Shown: one piece after another, positions 1 to 6,281 of the stretch
Numbering within the stretch: position 1 is the first letter of the stretch
Layout: each line of letters begins with the position of its first letter
Made by a program: the position numbers and the translations under genes
The notes under the pieces: model-generated
The model's input: only the letters and a program-made list of their open reading frames with translations
Databases searched by the model: none
What the model was told of the DNA's origin: nothing
Source: an uncultured Treponema sp.
GTDB lineage: Bacteria; Spirochaetota; Spirochaetia; Treponematales; Treponemataceae
Assembly: GCA_937900125.1 (NCBI GenBank)
Contig: CALCEK010000185.1
Location: forward strand, 1 to 6,352
DNA length: 6,352 nucleotides
Reading direction: 5' to 3'

Positions 1-701
1 TTATAAAAAAATCGGGATTGGAAGAATTTTATGCTTCGCAAGACGAAATCGGGCAAACGCAAAAGCTTTCTAATTTGCAGGAACTTATAAACGGAGCATC
101 GTTATACCCCCACTCTGTACAAGGATTGTTGGATTTTTTGGATAACATAAATCTTGACCGTTCGCTTGAAAACGCCGATTCTACCGAAGATTCAAAGGAT
201 GCGGTAACGCTTATAACGCTTCATAATACAAAAGGTTTGGAATTTAGCCGCGTTATAATTACGGGTATGGAGTATGGTGTTTTTCCGCGAGAAAACAAAA
301 CGGGCTTTGAGCTAGAAGAAGAACGCAGACTTTTTTACGTTGGAATTACTCGCGCCAAACAAGAATTGTATCTTACCAGTTGCGCAGTTAGAAGGCTTTA
401 TGGGCGAACTAGCTATATGCAGCCTAGCCCATTTCTTTCTGAACTTGGGGAATCGGCGGTTCGCATTTTAGGCTCTCCCCCCGAGCAATTTTCTGTTGGC
501 GATGAAAAACCCATTCATCCGCTTGCAAAAAAATGGGCAAAGGGAAAAATTGTTTACCATGATGATTGGGGCGAAGGGCAAATTGTAAAAACGGGTGTGA
601 CTGCTGATGGCGAATTTTGGATTAGCGTTGTTTTTGCCTCTGGCGGAGAAAAAAGATTCCTTCCGCAGTATCAGCAAAATAATCTTATGATGGAAGATTA
701 A
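1..701 (+). CDS. uvrD: UvrD/PcrA-type SF1 DNA helicase, C-terminal part (5' end outside window)
   Basis: This is the C-terminal end of an ATP-dependent 3'-5' DNA helicase of the UvrD/PcrA/Rep group, which acts in excision repair and in clearing replication and transcription conflicts. The frame is open to the window edge (first full codon at position 3), so the gene is partial and the Walker A half is not visible. Counting from the TTG at 18, helicase motif V appears at about residues 63-90 (VTLITLHNTKGLEFSRV, then GMEYGVFPR). Motif VI follows at about 101-113 (EERRLFYVGITRA), with the arginine that contacts ATP. A typical GRTSYMQPSPFLSEL stretch comes next. Residues 172-227 (KWAKGKIVYHDDWGEGQIV..., VVFASGGEKRFLP) resemble the Tudor-like C-terminal domain of PcrA/UvrD, which in characterised homologues contacts RNA polymerase. 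Rep lacks this tail, so UvrD/PcrA is the better name. The marC-family gene starts 25 bp downstream with no terminator between, suggesting co-transcription. Confidence 0.93.
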   Translation, partial: IKKSGLEEFYASQDEIGQTQKLSNLQELINGASLYPHSVQGLLDFLDNINLDRSLENADSTEDSKDAVTLITLHNTKGLEFSRVIITGMEYGVFPRENKTGFELEEERRLFYVGITRAKQELYLTSCAVRRLYGRTSYMQPSPFLSELGESAVRILGSPPEQFSVGDEKPIHPLAKKWAKGKIVYHDDWGEGQIVKTGVTADGEFWISVVFASGGEKRFLPQYQQNNLMMED

Positions 702-715
702 AATTGTCTTAAAAT

Positions 716-720
716 GAAGG
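716..720 (+). promoter_or_regulatory. Ribosome binding site of the marC-family gene
   Basis: GAAGG lies 6 bp before the ATG at 727. It decides the start: an in-frame TTG at 721 directly abuts the motif and would leave no spacer, so the ATG at 727 is preferred. Confidence 0.7.
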
Positions 721-726
721 TTGAAA

Positions 727-1362
727 ATGGCAAAGGATTTTCTTTTTGAGCTTTTAAAAATGCTTTTTACGTTTGTGATTTTGCTTGACCCGCTAGGAAA
801 TATTGCGCCTTTTTTGTCTGTGGCAGACCGCTACGAAAGAAAAACGCAACTTAGGATTTTAAAGGAAGCGATTTTAATTTCGGGCTTAGTTTTGTTAATT
901 TTTGCACTTGGCGGATATTTTATCCTTGAGTTTTTTGGAATCGCTCCAGGTTCGTTTTACATAGCGGGCGGAATCATATTTTTTACAATTGCATTGGATA
1001 TGATTAACAGTAAGCCACGCGCCCGCCACTCGCCAGAATCTACGCTTGACCCAAGCGAAACCACTATGGTTGCGGTTTTTCCGCTCGCTTTTCCGCTGAT
1101 TGCAGGTCCTGGAATGATTACAACTGTACTTTTGTATACTGCAAGCGGACACGTTAGCATCCTAACATTTTGTATGGTGCTTATTGCGATGGGAATCGGT
1201 CTTACGATTGAATATTTTGTTTTGCGAAGTGCAACTTATCTTTTAAAGATTTTTGGCTCAACGGGAACTTTTGTTTTAGAAAAAATTGTTGGGCTAATTC
1301 TTGCAGGACTTTCAGTACAATTTGTGTATGAGGGCTTGCAAAAATTAGGAATCGTTTCTTAG
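727..1362 (+). CDS. MarC-family (UPF0056) integral membrane protein
   Basis: This is a 211-residue polytopic inner-membrane protein of the MarC family. Members have six predicted helices, and substrates are poorly established; some annotations call them NAAT transporters, and the old link of MarC to multiple antibiotic resistance was not upheld. Hydrophobic segments sit near residues 5-27, 44-66, 72-94, 114-137, 143-166 and 185-207. The two family signatures are present: DPLGNIAPF at 21-29 after helix 1, and FPLAFPLIAGPGMIT at 118-132 after the polar loop (KPRARHSPESTLDPSETT). They occupy equivalent places in the two three-helix halves. Length is close to E. coli MarC. The ATG at 727 was chosen for its spacing from GAAGG. 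The gene follows the helicase closely, although no functional link is known. Its TAG stop lies within the first bases of the downstream palindromic repeat. Family members (marC, ychE, yhgN types) cannot be told apart here, so no symbol is given. Confidence 0.9.
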   Translation: MAKDFLFELLKMLFTFVILLDPLGNIAPFLSVADRYERKTQLRILKEAILISGLVLLIFALGGYFILEFFGIAPGSFYIAGGIIFFTIALDMINSKPRARHSPESTLDPSETTMVAVFPLAFPLIAGPGMITTVLLYTASGHVSILTFCMVLIAMGIGLTIEYFVLRSATYLLKIFGSTGTFVLEKIVGLILAGLSVQFVYEGLQKLGIVS

Positions 1363-1489
1363 AGTCTGTCATCTTGAGGAGCGATTGCACTCTGCCCGCC
1401 CCGAAAAATCTAGTTTCTCTGTAAAAAAACGCTAGATTCTTCACACTTTGCGGTGGAGGGGCAGAAGTGACGAATTTCCGAAACTCTAA
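1359..1489. repeat. Imperfect palindromic intergenic repeat (element A)
   Basis: A nested inverted repeat fills most of the gap between two convergent genes. The outermost arms are TTAGAGT (1359-1365) and ACTCTAA (1483-1489). Inside are GTCA (1368-1371) against TGAC (1468-1471), TCTGCCCGCCCC (1391-1402) against GGGGCAGA (1458-1465, two unpaired bases), and AATCTAG (1407-1413) against CTAGATT (1432-1438) around an 18-base loop. It shares its ends and core with the shorter copy at 4172-4226: GTCAT.TTGAG on the left, CGAAAAATCTAG near the centre, and AGATTCTTC at 1434-1442. It has no coding capacity of its own. It looks like a small non-autonomous repeat of the type scattered through many genomes. 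It could fold in RNA and act at the marC-side 3' end, but lacks the T-run of a classical terminator. Confidence 0.7.
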
Positions 1490-1504
1490 ATTGAACCTAA
1501 ATCT

Positions 1505-2167
1505 TTAATTAGCCTTAAATCCTAGTGAGCGAAGATACTGAATCTTAAGCGCATCGTAAGAAGCTGCGTATTCAGAATCCTTGTTTACGATTGAAGCCGT
1601 AGCATTATCGCTTGCAATCCAAAGAATAACAAAAGATGTTTCGTTTAAGTCAATAGGTTTTAGCATTACAACCCGATGTTCCGCACTATCGTAAGTGTAA
1701 TCCTTGCCATTTGTATAGGATTTCCCCTCGACTAAAACAAGTGGCGGATACTGCCCGATGTCGTGCAAAACAAAGGCGGCTGGATTCGCTGGAACGCCTT
1801 CTACATAAATAGAATATTCCTGTCGTTCGGATATTGGAACGCTCGGCACAGAAATAACGGTGTTTTCCTGAGTATACGAAAAATCGCCTTGAGAAAGAGC
1901 CGTTTTGTTCCCATTTGAAAGGTCAATAATTTCGGCCTTTGTGATTTTGTAAAAAACGATTCCCGTAAAAAATTCGCCCGCAGGAGTGCAACTGGTGCTT
2001 ACAAAAGTCGTTTCTTCTTCGGATTCAAGAATTTCTTCTTGAATTGGGGCCAAAGGCTCTTCTTGAACAGGAGCTTGTTTCACCTCAGATTTTGGGCTTT
2101 TACATCCTGGCAGAAGGAGGCAAAAGGCTAGAATTAGTGGACTTGCTAAAAAAATAATTCTTTTCAT
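1505..2167 (-). CDS. Predicted lipoprotein of unknown function
   Basis: I do not recognise the family of this 220-residue protein. Residues 1-22 form a lipoprotein signal: a basic start (MKR), a hydrophobic core, and the lipobox LLPGC with the lipidated cysteine at position 22. The mature protein would be anchored to a membrane on the extracytoplasmic side. Residues 23-54 are a Pro/Glu-rich linker with a near repeat (APVQEEP then APIQEEI), probably a flexible tether. Residues 65-185 look all-beta, with two possibly related halves around GDFSY (94-98) and KDYTY (155-159). Each half is followed by a valine-rich strand and a Pro-Ile pair. These resemble small Ig-like or carbohydrate-binding X2-type sandwich modules, but this is a guess. 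The last 35 residues are more polar. No catalytic motif is visible. The start is set by the signal peptide. A GGAG at 2193-2196 is 25 bp upstream, too far to be a normal ribosome site. The gene stands alone, convergent with the marC-family gene and divergent from gatC. Confidence 0.82.
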   Translation of the reverse strand: MKRIIFLASPLILAFCLLLPGCKSPKSEVKQAPVQEEPLAPIQEEILESEEETTFVSTSCTPAGEFFTGIVFYKITKAEIIDLSNGNKTALSQGDFSYTQENTVISVPSVPISERQEYSIYVEGVPANPAAFVLHDIGQYPPLVLVEGKSYTNGKDYTYDSAEHRVVMLKPIDLNETSFVILWIASDNATASIVNKDSEYAASYDALKIQYLRSLGFKAN

Positions 2168-2262
2168 ACAAACATTTTCGGATTTTTTTTAACTCCGCTA
2201 AATAAAAAGGTTAAATTTTACGCACAGCAATGCGACATCTTCCATAAAAGATAAAAATTCAG

Positions 2263-2268
2263 TATAAT
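2263..2268 (+). promoter_or_regulatory. -10 box of the gatCA promoter
   Basis: A perfect TATAAT ends 7 bp before the gatC ATG. The best -35 match at 17-18 bp spacing (around 2239-2245, CTTCCAT) is poor. Transcription from this box would begin at about 2275-2276, giving an mRNA with almost no 5' leader. Confidence 0.5.
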
Positions 2269-2275
2269 TTTTAAT

Positions 2276-2590
2276 ATGAGCAATGAACTTAAAAAAGTGG
2301 ACGAAACCACTTTGGAAAATCTTTTGTATCTTTCGCGCCTTTCTCCAGAAAGTACGAATATGGAAACTTTAAAAAAGCAAGTTGACGAAATTGTCGGCTA
2401 CTTTGAAATCCTTTCTAAATATGATGATAGTGAAAATCCTTATGACGCATATCCTTCAACAAAGGTAGAAAATCTTAGGGAAGACACGATTGTTCCCGGA
2501 CTTGAAATGCACGATGTAAAAAATATAAATAAGCAAAACTTCCTTGACGGCTACTTTCAAGTGCCAAAGGTCTTGGGCGAAGGCGCATAG
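2276..2590 (+). CDS. gatC: Asp-tRNA(Asn)/Glu-tRNA(Gln) amidotransferase subunit C
   Basis: GatC is the small structural subunit of cytoplasmic GatCAB, which converts Glu-tRNA(Gln) to Gln-tRNA(Gln) and Asp-tRNA(Asn) to Asn-tRNA(Asn). It wraps around GatA and GatB and stabilises the complex. The 104-residue product is near the usual 95-100. It has the family layout: an N-terminal helical part (VDETTLENLLYLSRLSPES, residues 8-26), a second helix ending in GYFEILSKYD (41-50), the linker with NLRED (66-70), and the terminal signature GYFQVPKVL (92-100). The ATG at 2276 is the only good start and has no Shine-Dalgarno sequence before it; the upstream bases are an AT-rich -10 region instead. gatA begins 8 bp after the stop, so the two are one operon. 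gatB, often the third gene of such operons, is absent from this window. Confidence 0.95.
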   Translation: MSNELKKVDETTLENLLYLSRLSPESTNMETLKKQVDEIVGYFEILSKYDDSENPYDAYPSTKVENLREDTIVPGLEMHDVKNINKQNFLDGYFQVPKVLGEGA

Positions 2591-2594
2591 GGGA
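2589..2594 (+). promoter_or_regulatory. Ribosome binding site of gatA
   Basis: AGGGGA overlaps the gatC stop codon (TAG at 2588-2590) and lies 4 bp before the gatA ATG. gatA translation should therefore be coupled to gatC. The strong site here contrasts with the missing one in front of gatC. Confidence 0.7.
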
Positions 2595-2598
2595 AAAT

Positions 2599-4128
2599 AT
2601 GTATACAATAGATGAAACTATCGCATCTCTAAAATCGGGTGCGCTAACAAGTCATGATTTGGTAAAAAAATCAATTGACACTTTTGAAAAAGATAAAAAC
2701 TCAGAATTGCCGCTTAATGCTTTTATAGAAATGTATTCTGACGCGCTTGAACTTTCGGATGCGGCAGACACAGAAATCCAAAAAGCCCGAGAACAAGGCA
2801 AACTAGATGAATTGTTTGCGTCAAAGCCACTTTTGGGCATTCCTTTTGCCAACAAAGATAATATTTCCGTTCGAGGAAAACATCTTACTTGCGCTTCAAA
2901 AATTTTGGAAGGTTACGTGGCTCCTTACAACGCAACTGTCATTGACCGCCTTGTAAAAGCTGGTGCAATCCCATTAGGGCGGTGCAATCAAGACGAGTTT
3001 GCGATGGGGTCTTCAACAGAATATTCTGTTTACGGTCCAACTAGAAATCCAATTAACCGCGATTATGTTTCTGGCGGCTCTTCTGGCGGTTCTTCTGCTG
3101 CAGTCGCTGCAAATCAGGCATTTTTTGGACTCGGCACTGAAACAGGTGGCTCGGTTCGCTTGCCCGCAAGTTATTGTGGTGTTTACGGTTTAAAACCAAC
3201 TTACGGAGTTTTAAGTCGCTGGGGCGTTGTCGCTTATGGTTCTTCACTTGACCAAGTAGGAATCATTGCCCACACTCCATCAGACATTGCAAAAACACTT
3301 GCTGTTATGAGCGGAGTTGATTTTTACGATGATACCTCGCAAGATTTGCCGTTTAGAGAAAATCTTTCAAATTTAAAGGCGTATTCTCAAGCTGATTTTG
3401 CAAAACTAAAAGTGAGTGTCCCAAAACAATTCCTAGAAAATAAGGGAATGGATTGCGATGTTGCGGCGGTTTTTGAAGAAGTTCGCGCATGGTTTGCAAA
3501 AAAAGGTGCGGTAGTCGAGGTTGTTGACCTTCCGATTTTGGACGCGGCAATCGCTTCGTATTATGTAATTGCACTTTCGGAAGCGGCAAGCAATTTAAGC
3601 CGATTTGATGGAATCCGCTATGGTGCAAGAAAAGACAATAATGCGGGATATGACCAACTTTATGTTGACACTCGTAGCGAGGGATTCGGACCTGAGGTAA
3701 AACGCCGAATTATTATCGGAAATTACGTTTTGTCTGAGCAATTTAGCGGGCAGACTTACAAAAAGGGAATGAGTGTTCGCGCGGCAATTCAAAGAGAAGT
3801 TGCAAAATTATTTGAAACTTACGATTTGATTCTTTGTCCCACCTGCCCAACACCATCTTTTAAATTGGGACAAAAAGTTGATGACCCACTAGAAATGTAC
3901 TTAAGTGACCTTTTTACCACATTTGTAAACCTTGCTAGAATCCCCTCACTTTCCGTGCCTTGCGGATACACCCATTCAAAAGAGCAAAATCGCACGGATA
4001 GCGAAAGTATGCCTATTGGAATTCAATTTGCAGGCCCGCTTTTTAGCGAAGCAAAAATTCTAAGCATAGCTCAAGTTTGGGAAGAAGAACATAAAGGTTG
4101 CGGTTTCCCGCTCGGTTTAACAGAGTAA
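2599..4128 (+). CDS. gatA: Asp-tRNA(Asn)/Glu-tRNA(Gln) amidotransferase subunit A
   Basis: GatA is the glutaminase subunit of GatCAB. It hydrolyses glutamine and passes ammonia through a tunnel to GatB, where the tRNA-bound Glu or Asp is amidated. The 509-residue protein is slightly longer than the typical ~485. The amidase-signature catalytic triad is intact: Lys86 in IPFANKDNI, the cis-serine Ser161 in the glycine/serine loop SGGSSGGSS (158-166), and the nucleophile Ser185 in TGGSVRLPAS (182-191). The spacings (75 and 99 residues from the lysine) match those known for S. aureus GatA. Other family blocks are DEFAMGSSTEYSVYGPTRNP (132-151), YGLKPTYGVLSRWGVVAYGSSLDQ, the glutamine-site region with RYGARKDNN (340-348), and the C-terminal PIGIQFAGPLFSE (472-484). 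The start is fixed by AGGGGA. The gene closes the gatCA operon; downstream come a palindromic repeat and a terminator. Use of this enzyme usually means that GlnRS, AsnRS or both are missing, which cannot be checked here. Confidence 0.97.
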   Translation: MYTIDETIASLKSGALTSHDLVKKSIDTFEKDKNSELPLNAFIEMYSDALELSDAADTEIQKAREQGKLDELFASKPLLGIPFANKDNISVRGKHLTCASKILEGYVAPYNATVIDRLVKAGAIPLGRCNQDEFAMGSSTEYSVYGPTRNPINRDYVSGGSSGGSSAAVAANQAFFGLGTETGGSVRLPASYCGVYGLKPTYGVLSRWGVVAYGSSLDQVGIIAHTPSDIAKTLAVMSGVDFYDDTSQDLPFRENLSNLKAYSQADFAKLKVSVPKQFLENKGMDCDVAAVFEEVRAWFAKKGAVVEVVDLPILDAAIASYYVIALSEAASNLSRFDGIRYGARKDNNAGYDQLYVDTRSEGFGPEVKRRIIIGNYVLSEQFSGQTYKKGMSVRAAIQREVAKLFETYDLILCPTCPTPSFKLGQKVDDPLEMYLSDLFTTFVNLARIPSLSVPCGYTHSKEQNRTDSESMPIGIQFAGPLFSEAKILSIAQVWEEEHKGCGFPLGLTE

Positions 4129-4171
4129 AGTTTTTCGGACGTGTTACAAAAGGTATGCTTTGCCTTGATTT

Positions 4172-4226
4172 GTCATATTGAGTGCAAGCGAAATATCTAC
4201 AGATTCTTCGCAGTGTTCAGAATGAC
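4172..4226. repeat. Short palindromic intergenic repeat (element B)
   Basis: This 55-bp imperfect inverted repeat has a left arm starting GTCATATTGAG (4172-4182) and running to GCGAAATATCT. Its right arm, AGATTCTTCGCAGTGTTC followed by AGAATGAC, ends at 4226. The reverse complement of the right arm reads GTCATTCTGA...GCGAAGAATCT, so most of the arm pairs and only about two bases are left as a loop. It is the compact relative of the element at 1359-1489: ends, core CGAAATATCTA (4189-4199) and AGATTCTTC (4201-4209) are shared. It sits 43 bp after the gatA stop and just before the terminator. It is not coding and is probably a dispersed genomic repeat. Confidence 0.72.
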
Positions 4227-4239
4227 GATTTAAAAAAAT

Positions 4240-4279
4240 AACCCGTTGCATGAGCAATTGTCGCTGCAACGGGTTTTTT
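4240..4279. terminator. Bidirectional intrinsic terminator between gatA and htpG
   Basis: A perfect 11-bp stem, AACCCGTTGCA (4240-4250) with TGCAACGGGTT (4265-4275), encloses a 14-base loop. On the + strand it runs into six T (4274-4279), ending gatCA transcripts. On the - strand the mirror stem runs into a run of seven T after one A (complement of 4232-4238), ending htpG transcripts one base after the htpG stop codon. One hairpin therefore serves both convergent units. Confidence 0.92.
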
Positions 4280-4280
4280 G

Positions 4281-6263
4281 TTATCTAGTTAGTAAACTGT
4301 TTACCGCTTTTACAAATTCGGAGGGGTCTTTTAGTTCAGCTCCTCCAATTAGTAAAGCTTGGTCAAGTAAAACTTCGCTTACTTGTAAAACAAAATCTTC
4401 TTCTGTATCGCCTTCAAGTTTTTTTACAAGTGGGTGATTTCCGTTTACTTCAAGAATCGGCTTTACAAGGTCAGGATTTCCTTGTCCCATCGCCCGCATC
4501 ATTCTTTCCATTTGAATTGACGGGTCGTTTTCATCAATGACAATACAACTTGGGCTATCAGAAAGGCGTTTTGAAAGAACAACATCTTTTACCCGTTCGC
4601 CTAATGCTTTTTTTATTTTTTCTTGAACAGGCTTAAATGCTTCTTCCTGCTTTTTAGCTTCATCTTTATCAACACCAAGTTCCTCATCACTACCCGCTCT
4701 ATTAACGGCTTTTAGGTCAAAGTCTTTGTATTTTCCGTAGGCGGGAATAACAATGTCATCAATGTCATCAGCCATAATTAAAACTTCAAATCCCTTCTTT
4801 TTGTATGCTTCAAGAAGTGGAGATGAGCGGAGATTTTTTTCATCGCTTCCAGTGATATAGTAGATAGCTTTTTGGTCATCTTTCATTCGTGAAACATAGT
4901 CAGAAAGACTTGTCCACGGAGTTTCGTTTTCTTCCGAAACAGCTTGCGAAATTTCAGCGGTTGTTTTAAATCGTAAAATTTCTGCAATTTCATCGCGATT
5001 TGTGTAATCAGAATATAAGCCCTCTTTTAATGGACGATTAAAAGCTTTTACAAATTTATTCCATTTTTCAATGCTTTGTTTTTCTTCATCGCTTGGATTT
5101 TCTGATTTTTGAGCTTTGTCCGCATTTTCGCCTAATTTTTTGAATTCAGACAAAAGCTTTTTTATTGACTGATTTTTGATTGTTTCAAGGATTCTGTTTT
5201 GCTGCAAAATTTCTCGGCTCACATTCAACGGCAAATCTTCAGAATCAATGATTCCGCGAACAAAACGCAAATAACTCGGAAGCAATTCCCTGTCATCATC
5301 GGTTATAAAAACTCGCTTTACATATAATTTAAGACCACTTTTGTAATCGGCGTGATACATATCAAAAGGCGCAGTCTGTGGTACGTAAAACAGCGTGGTG
5401 TATTCTTGAGTTCCTTCCGCGTGAGTGTGCAAATGCAAAAGCGGGTCTGTTCCGTCATGACTGATTGTTTTGTAAAAATCGTTATATTCCGCTTCTGTCA
5501 ATTCGCTTTTATTCTTTTTCCAAAGCGCACTTGCGGAATTGACCTGTTCAATTTTATCTTCAGAGCCTTCAACTTTTCCGTCTTTATCATACTTGTTTTG
5601 TGTATAGTGCAAATAAATCGGGAACGCAATATGATTTGAATACTTTTTGATTAAATCGTCAATCTTCCAGCGAGAAGCGTAATCTTTTGAATCCTCATTT
5701 AAGTGTATTTCAATGGCACTTCCAACAGTTTCCGCTTTGTCAAAACCGTATTGCTTTGCTTCGCTACTTTCGGCAGAAAGTTCTTCTATTTCGTAAGCAT
5801 TTGTTCCGTCCGATGACCAATGCCAAACTTTGCCGTCGCCACCCGCTTTGCGCGTATAAACGTCAATTTTTTTTGCAGCCATAAATGCTGAATAAAAACC
5901 AACGCCAAACTGACCAATTAAATCTGAATTTGCACCAGATTTTGAAAGTTGCTCAATAAAAGCCTTTGTTCCACTGCGGGCGATTGTTCCCAAATTGTCG
6001 GTTAAATCTTTTTCGTCCATTCCGATTCCGCAATCTTGAACCGTAAGAACGTCTTTTTTATCGTCAAAAGTAATGTCAATTCGCGGATTAAAGGTAAGCG
6101 ATTTGAAATTTTCATCAGAAACCGTAAGATATTTTAATTTGTCAAGTGCATCTGAAGCATTTGAAACGATTTCTCGCAAAAAAATGTCTTTGTTTGAATA
6201 CATTGAATGAATGATTAGCTTTAAAAGCTGATTTACTTCTGTTTGAAATTGATATGTTGCCAT
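4281..6263 (-). CDS. htpG: Molecular chaperone HtpG (bacterial Hsp90)
   Basis: HtpG is a cytosolic, dimeric, ATP-driven chaperone that remodels client proteins, often with DnaK. The 660-residue protein is complete and longer than E. coli HtpG (624). The N-terminal GHKL ATPase domain (about 1-215) shows FLREIVSNASDALDKLKYL (28-46), with Glu31 for hydrolysis and Asn35 for magnesium. It also has DCGIGM (77-82) with the adenine-binding Asp77, LGTIARSGTK (91-100), and GQFGVGFYSAF (117-127) in the lid region. The middle domain has LPLNVSREILQQN (344-356), with Arg350 that reaches the ATP phosphate. The C-terminal dimerisation part includes VLLDQALL (631-638), and there is no MEEVD tail, as expected in bacteria. 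Extra length lies in charged segments near 222-255 and 379-402. The ATG is supported by AGAGG 6 bp upstream. Upstream is a 31-bp dyad, and the transcript ends at the shared terminator. It appears monocistronic. Confidence 0.98.
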   Translation of the reverse strand: MATYQFQTEVNQLLKLIIHSMYSNKDIFLREIVSNASDALDKLKYLTVSDENFKSLTFNPRIDITFDDKKDVLTVQDCGIGMDEKDLTDNLGTIARSGTKAFIEQLSKSGANSDLIGQFGVGFYSAFMAAKKIDVYTRKAGGDGKVWHWSSDGTNAYEIEELSAESSEAKQYGFDKAETVGSAIEIHLNEDSKDYASRWKIDDLIKKYSNHIAFPIYLHYTQNKYDKDGKVEGSEDKIEQVNSASALWKKNKSELTEAEYNDFYKTISHDGTDPLLHLHTHAEGTQEYTTLFYVPQTAPFDMYHADYKSGLKLYVKRVFITDDDRELLPSYLRFVRGIIDSEDLPLNVSREILQQNRILETIKNQSIKKLLSEFKKLGENADKAQKSENPSDEEKQSIEKWNKFVKAFNRPLKEGLYSDYTNRDEIAEILRFKTTAEISQAVSEENETPWTSLSDYVSRMKDDQKAIYYITGSDEKNLRSSPLLEAYKKKGFEVLIMADDIDDIVIPAYGKYKDFDLKAVNRAGSDEELGVDKDEAKKQEEAFKPVQEKIKKALGERVKDVVLSKRLSDSPSCIVIDENDPSIQMERMMRAMGQGNPDLVKPILEVNGNHPLVKKLEGDTEEDFVLQVSEVLLDQALLIGGAELKDPSEFVKAVNSLLTR

Positions 6264-6269
6264 TTAAAA

Positions 6270-6274
6270 CCTCT
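6270..6274 (-). promoter_or_regulatory. Ribosome binding site of htpG
   Basis: AGAGG on the - strand, 6 bp before the htpG ATG at 6263, confirms the start. Confidence 0.75.
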
Positions 6275-6281
6275 TTTTCTG

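Noticed and set aside
721..1362. Start of the marC-family gene at TTG 721
   Set aside because: The GAAGG site would directly abut the TTG with no spacer; the ATG at 727 has a normal 6-bp spacer and gives the usual MarC N-terminus.
895..1444. Open frames on the - strand opposite the marC-family gene and element A
   Set aside because: They are explained as reverse-strand shadows of a conserved membrane protein and of the palindromic repeat; the predicted products are low-complexity and unlike known proteins.
1363..1504. Classical intrinsic terminator between the marC-family gene and the lipoprotein gene
   Set aside because: Hairpins exist within element A, but none is followed by a T-run on either strand, so I did not call a terminator.
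2164..2175. Three-codon upstream frame (ATG TTT GTA TGA, - strand) overlapping the lipoprotein start codon
   Set aside because: It has the form of a translational-coupling leader, but it has no ribosome binding site of its own at proper distance and is short enough to be chance.
4150..4166. Small hairpin AAGGTA...TGCCTT after gatA
   Set aside because: A six-base stem with a G-U pair and no T-run; too weak to call next to the strong terminator at 4240-4279.
5352..5639. 95-codon open frame antisense to htpG
   Set aside because: It lies entirely within the conserved htpG coding frame on the other strand, its product has no recognisable domain, and no ribosome site supports it.
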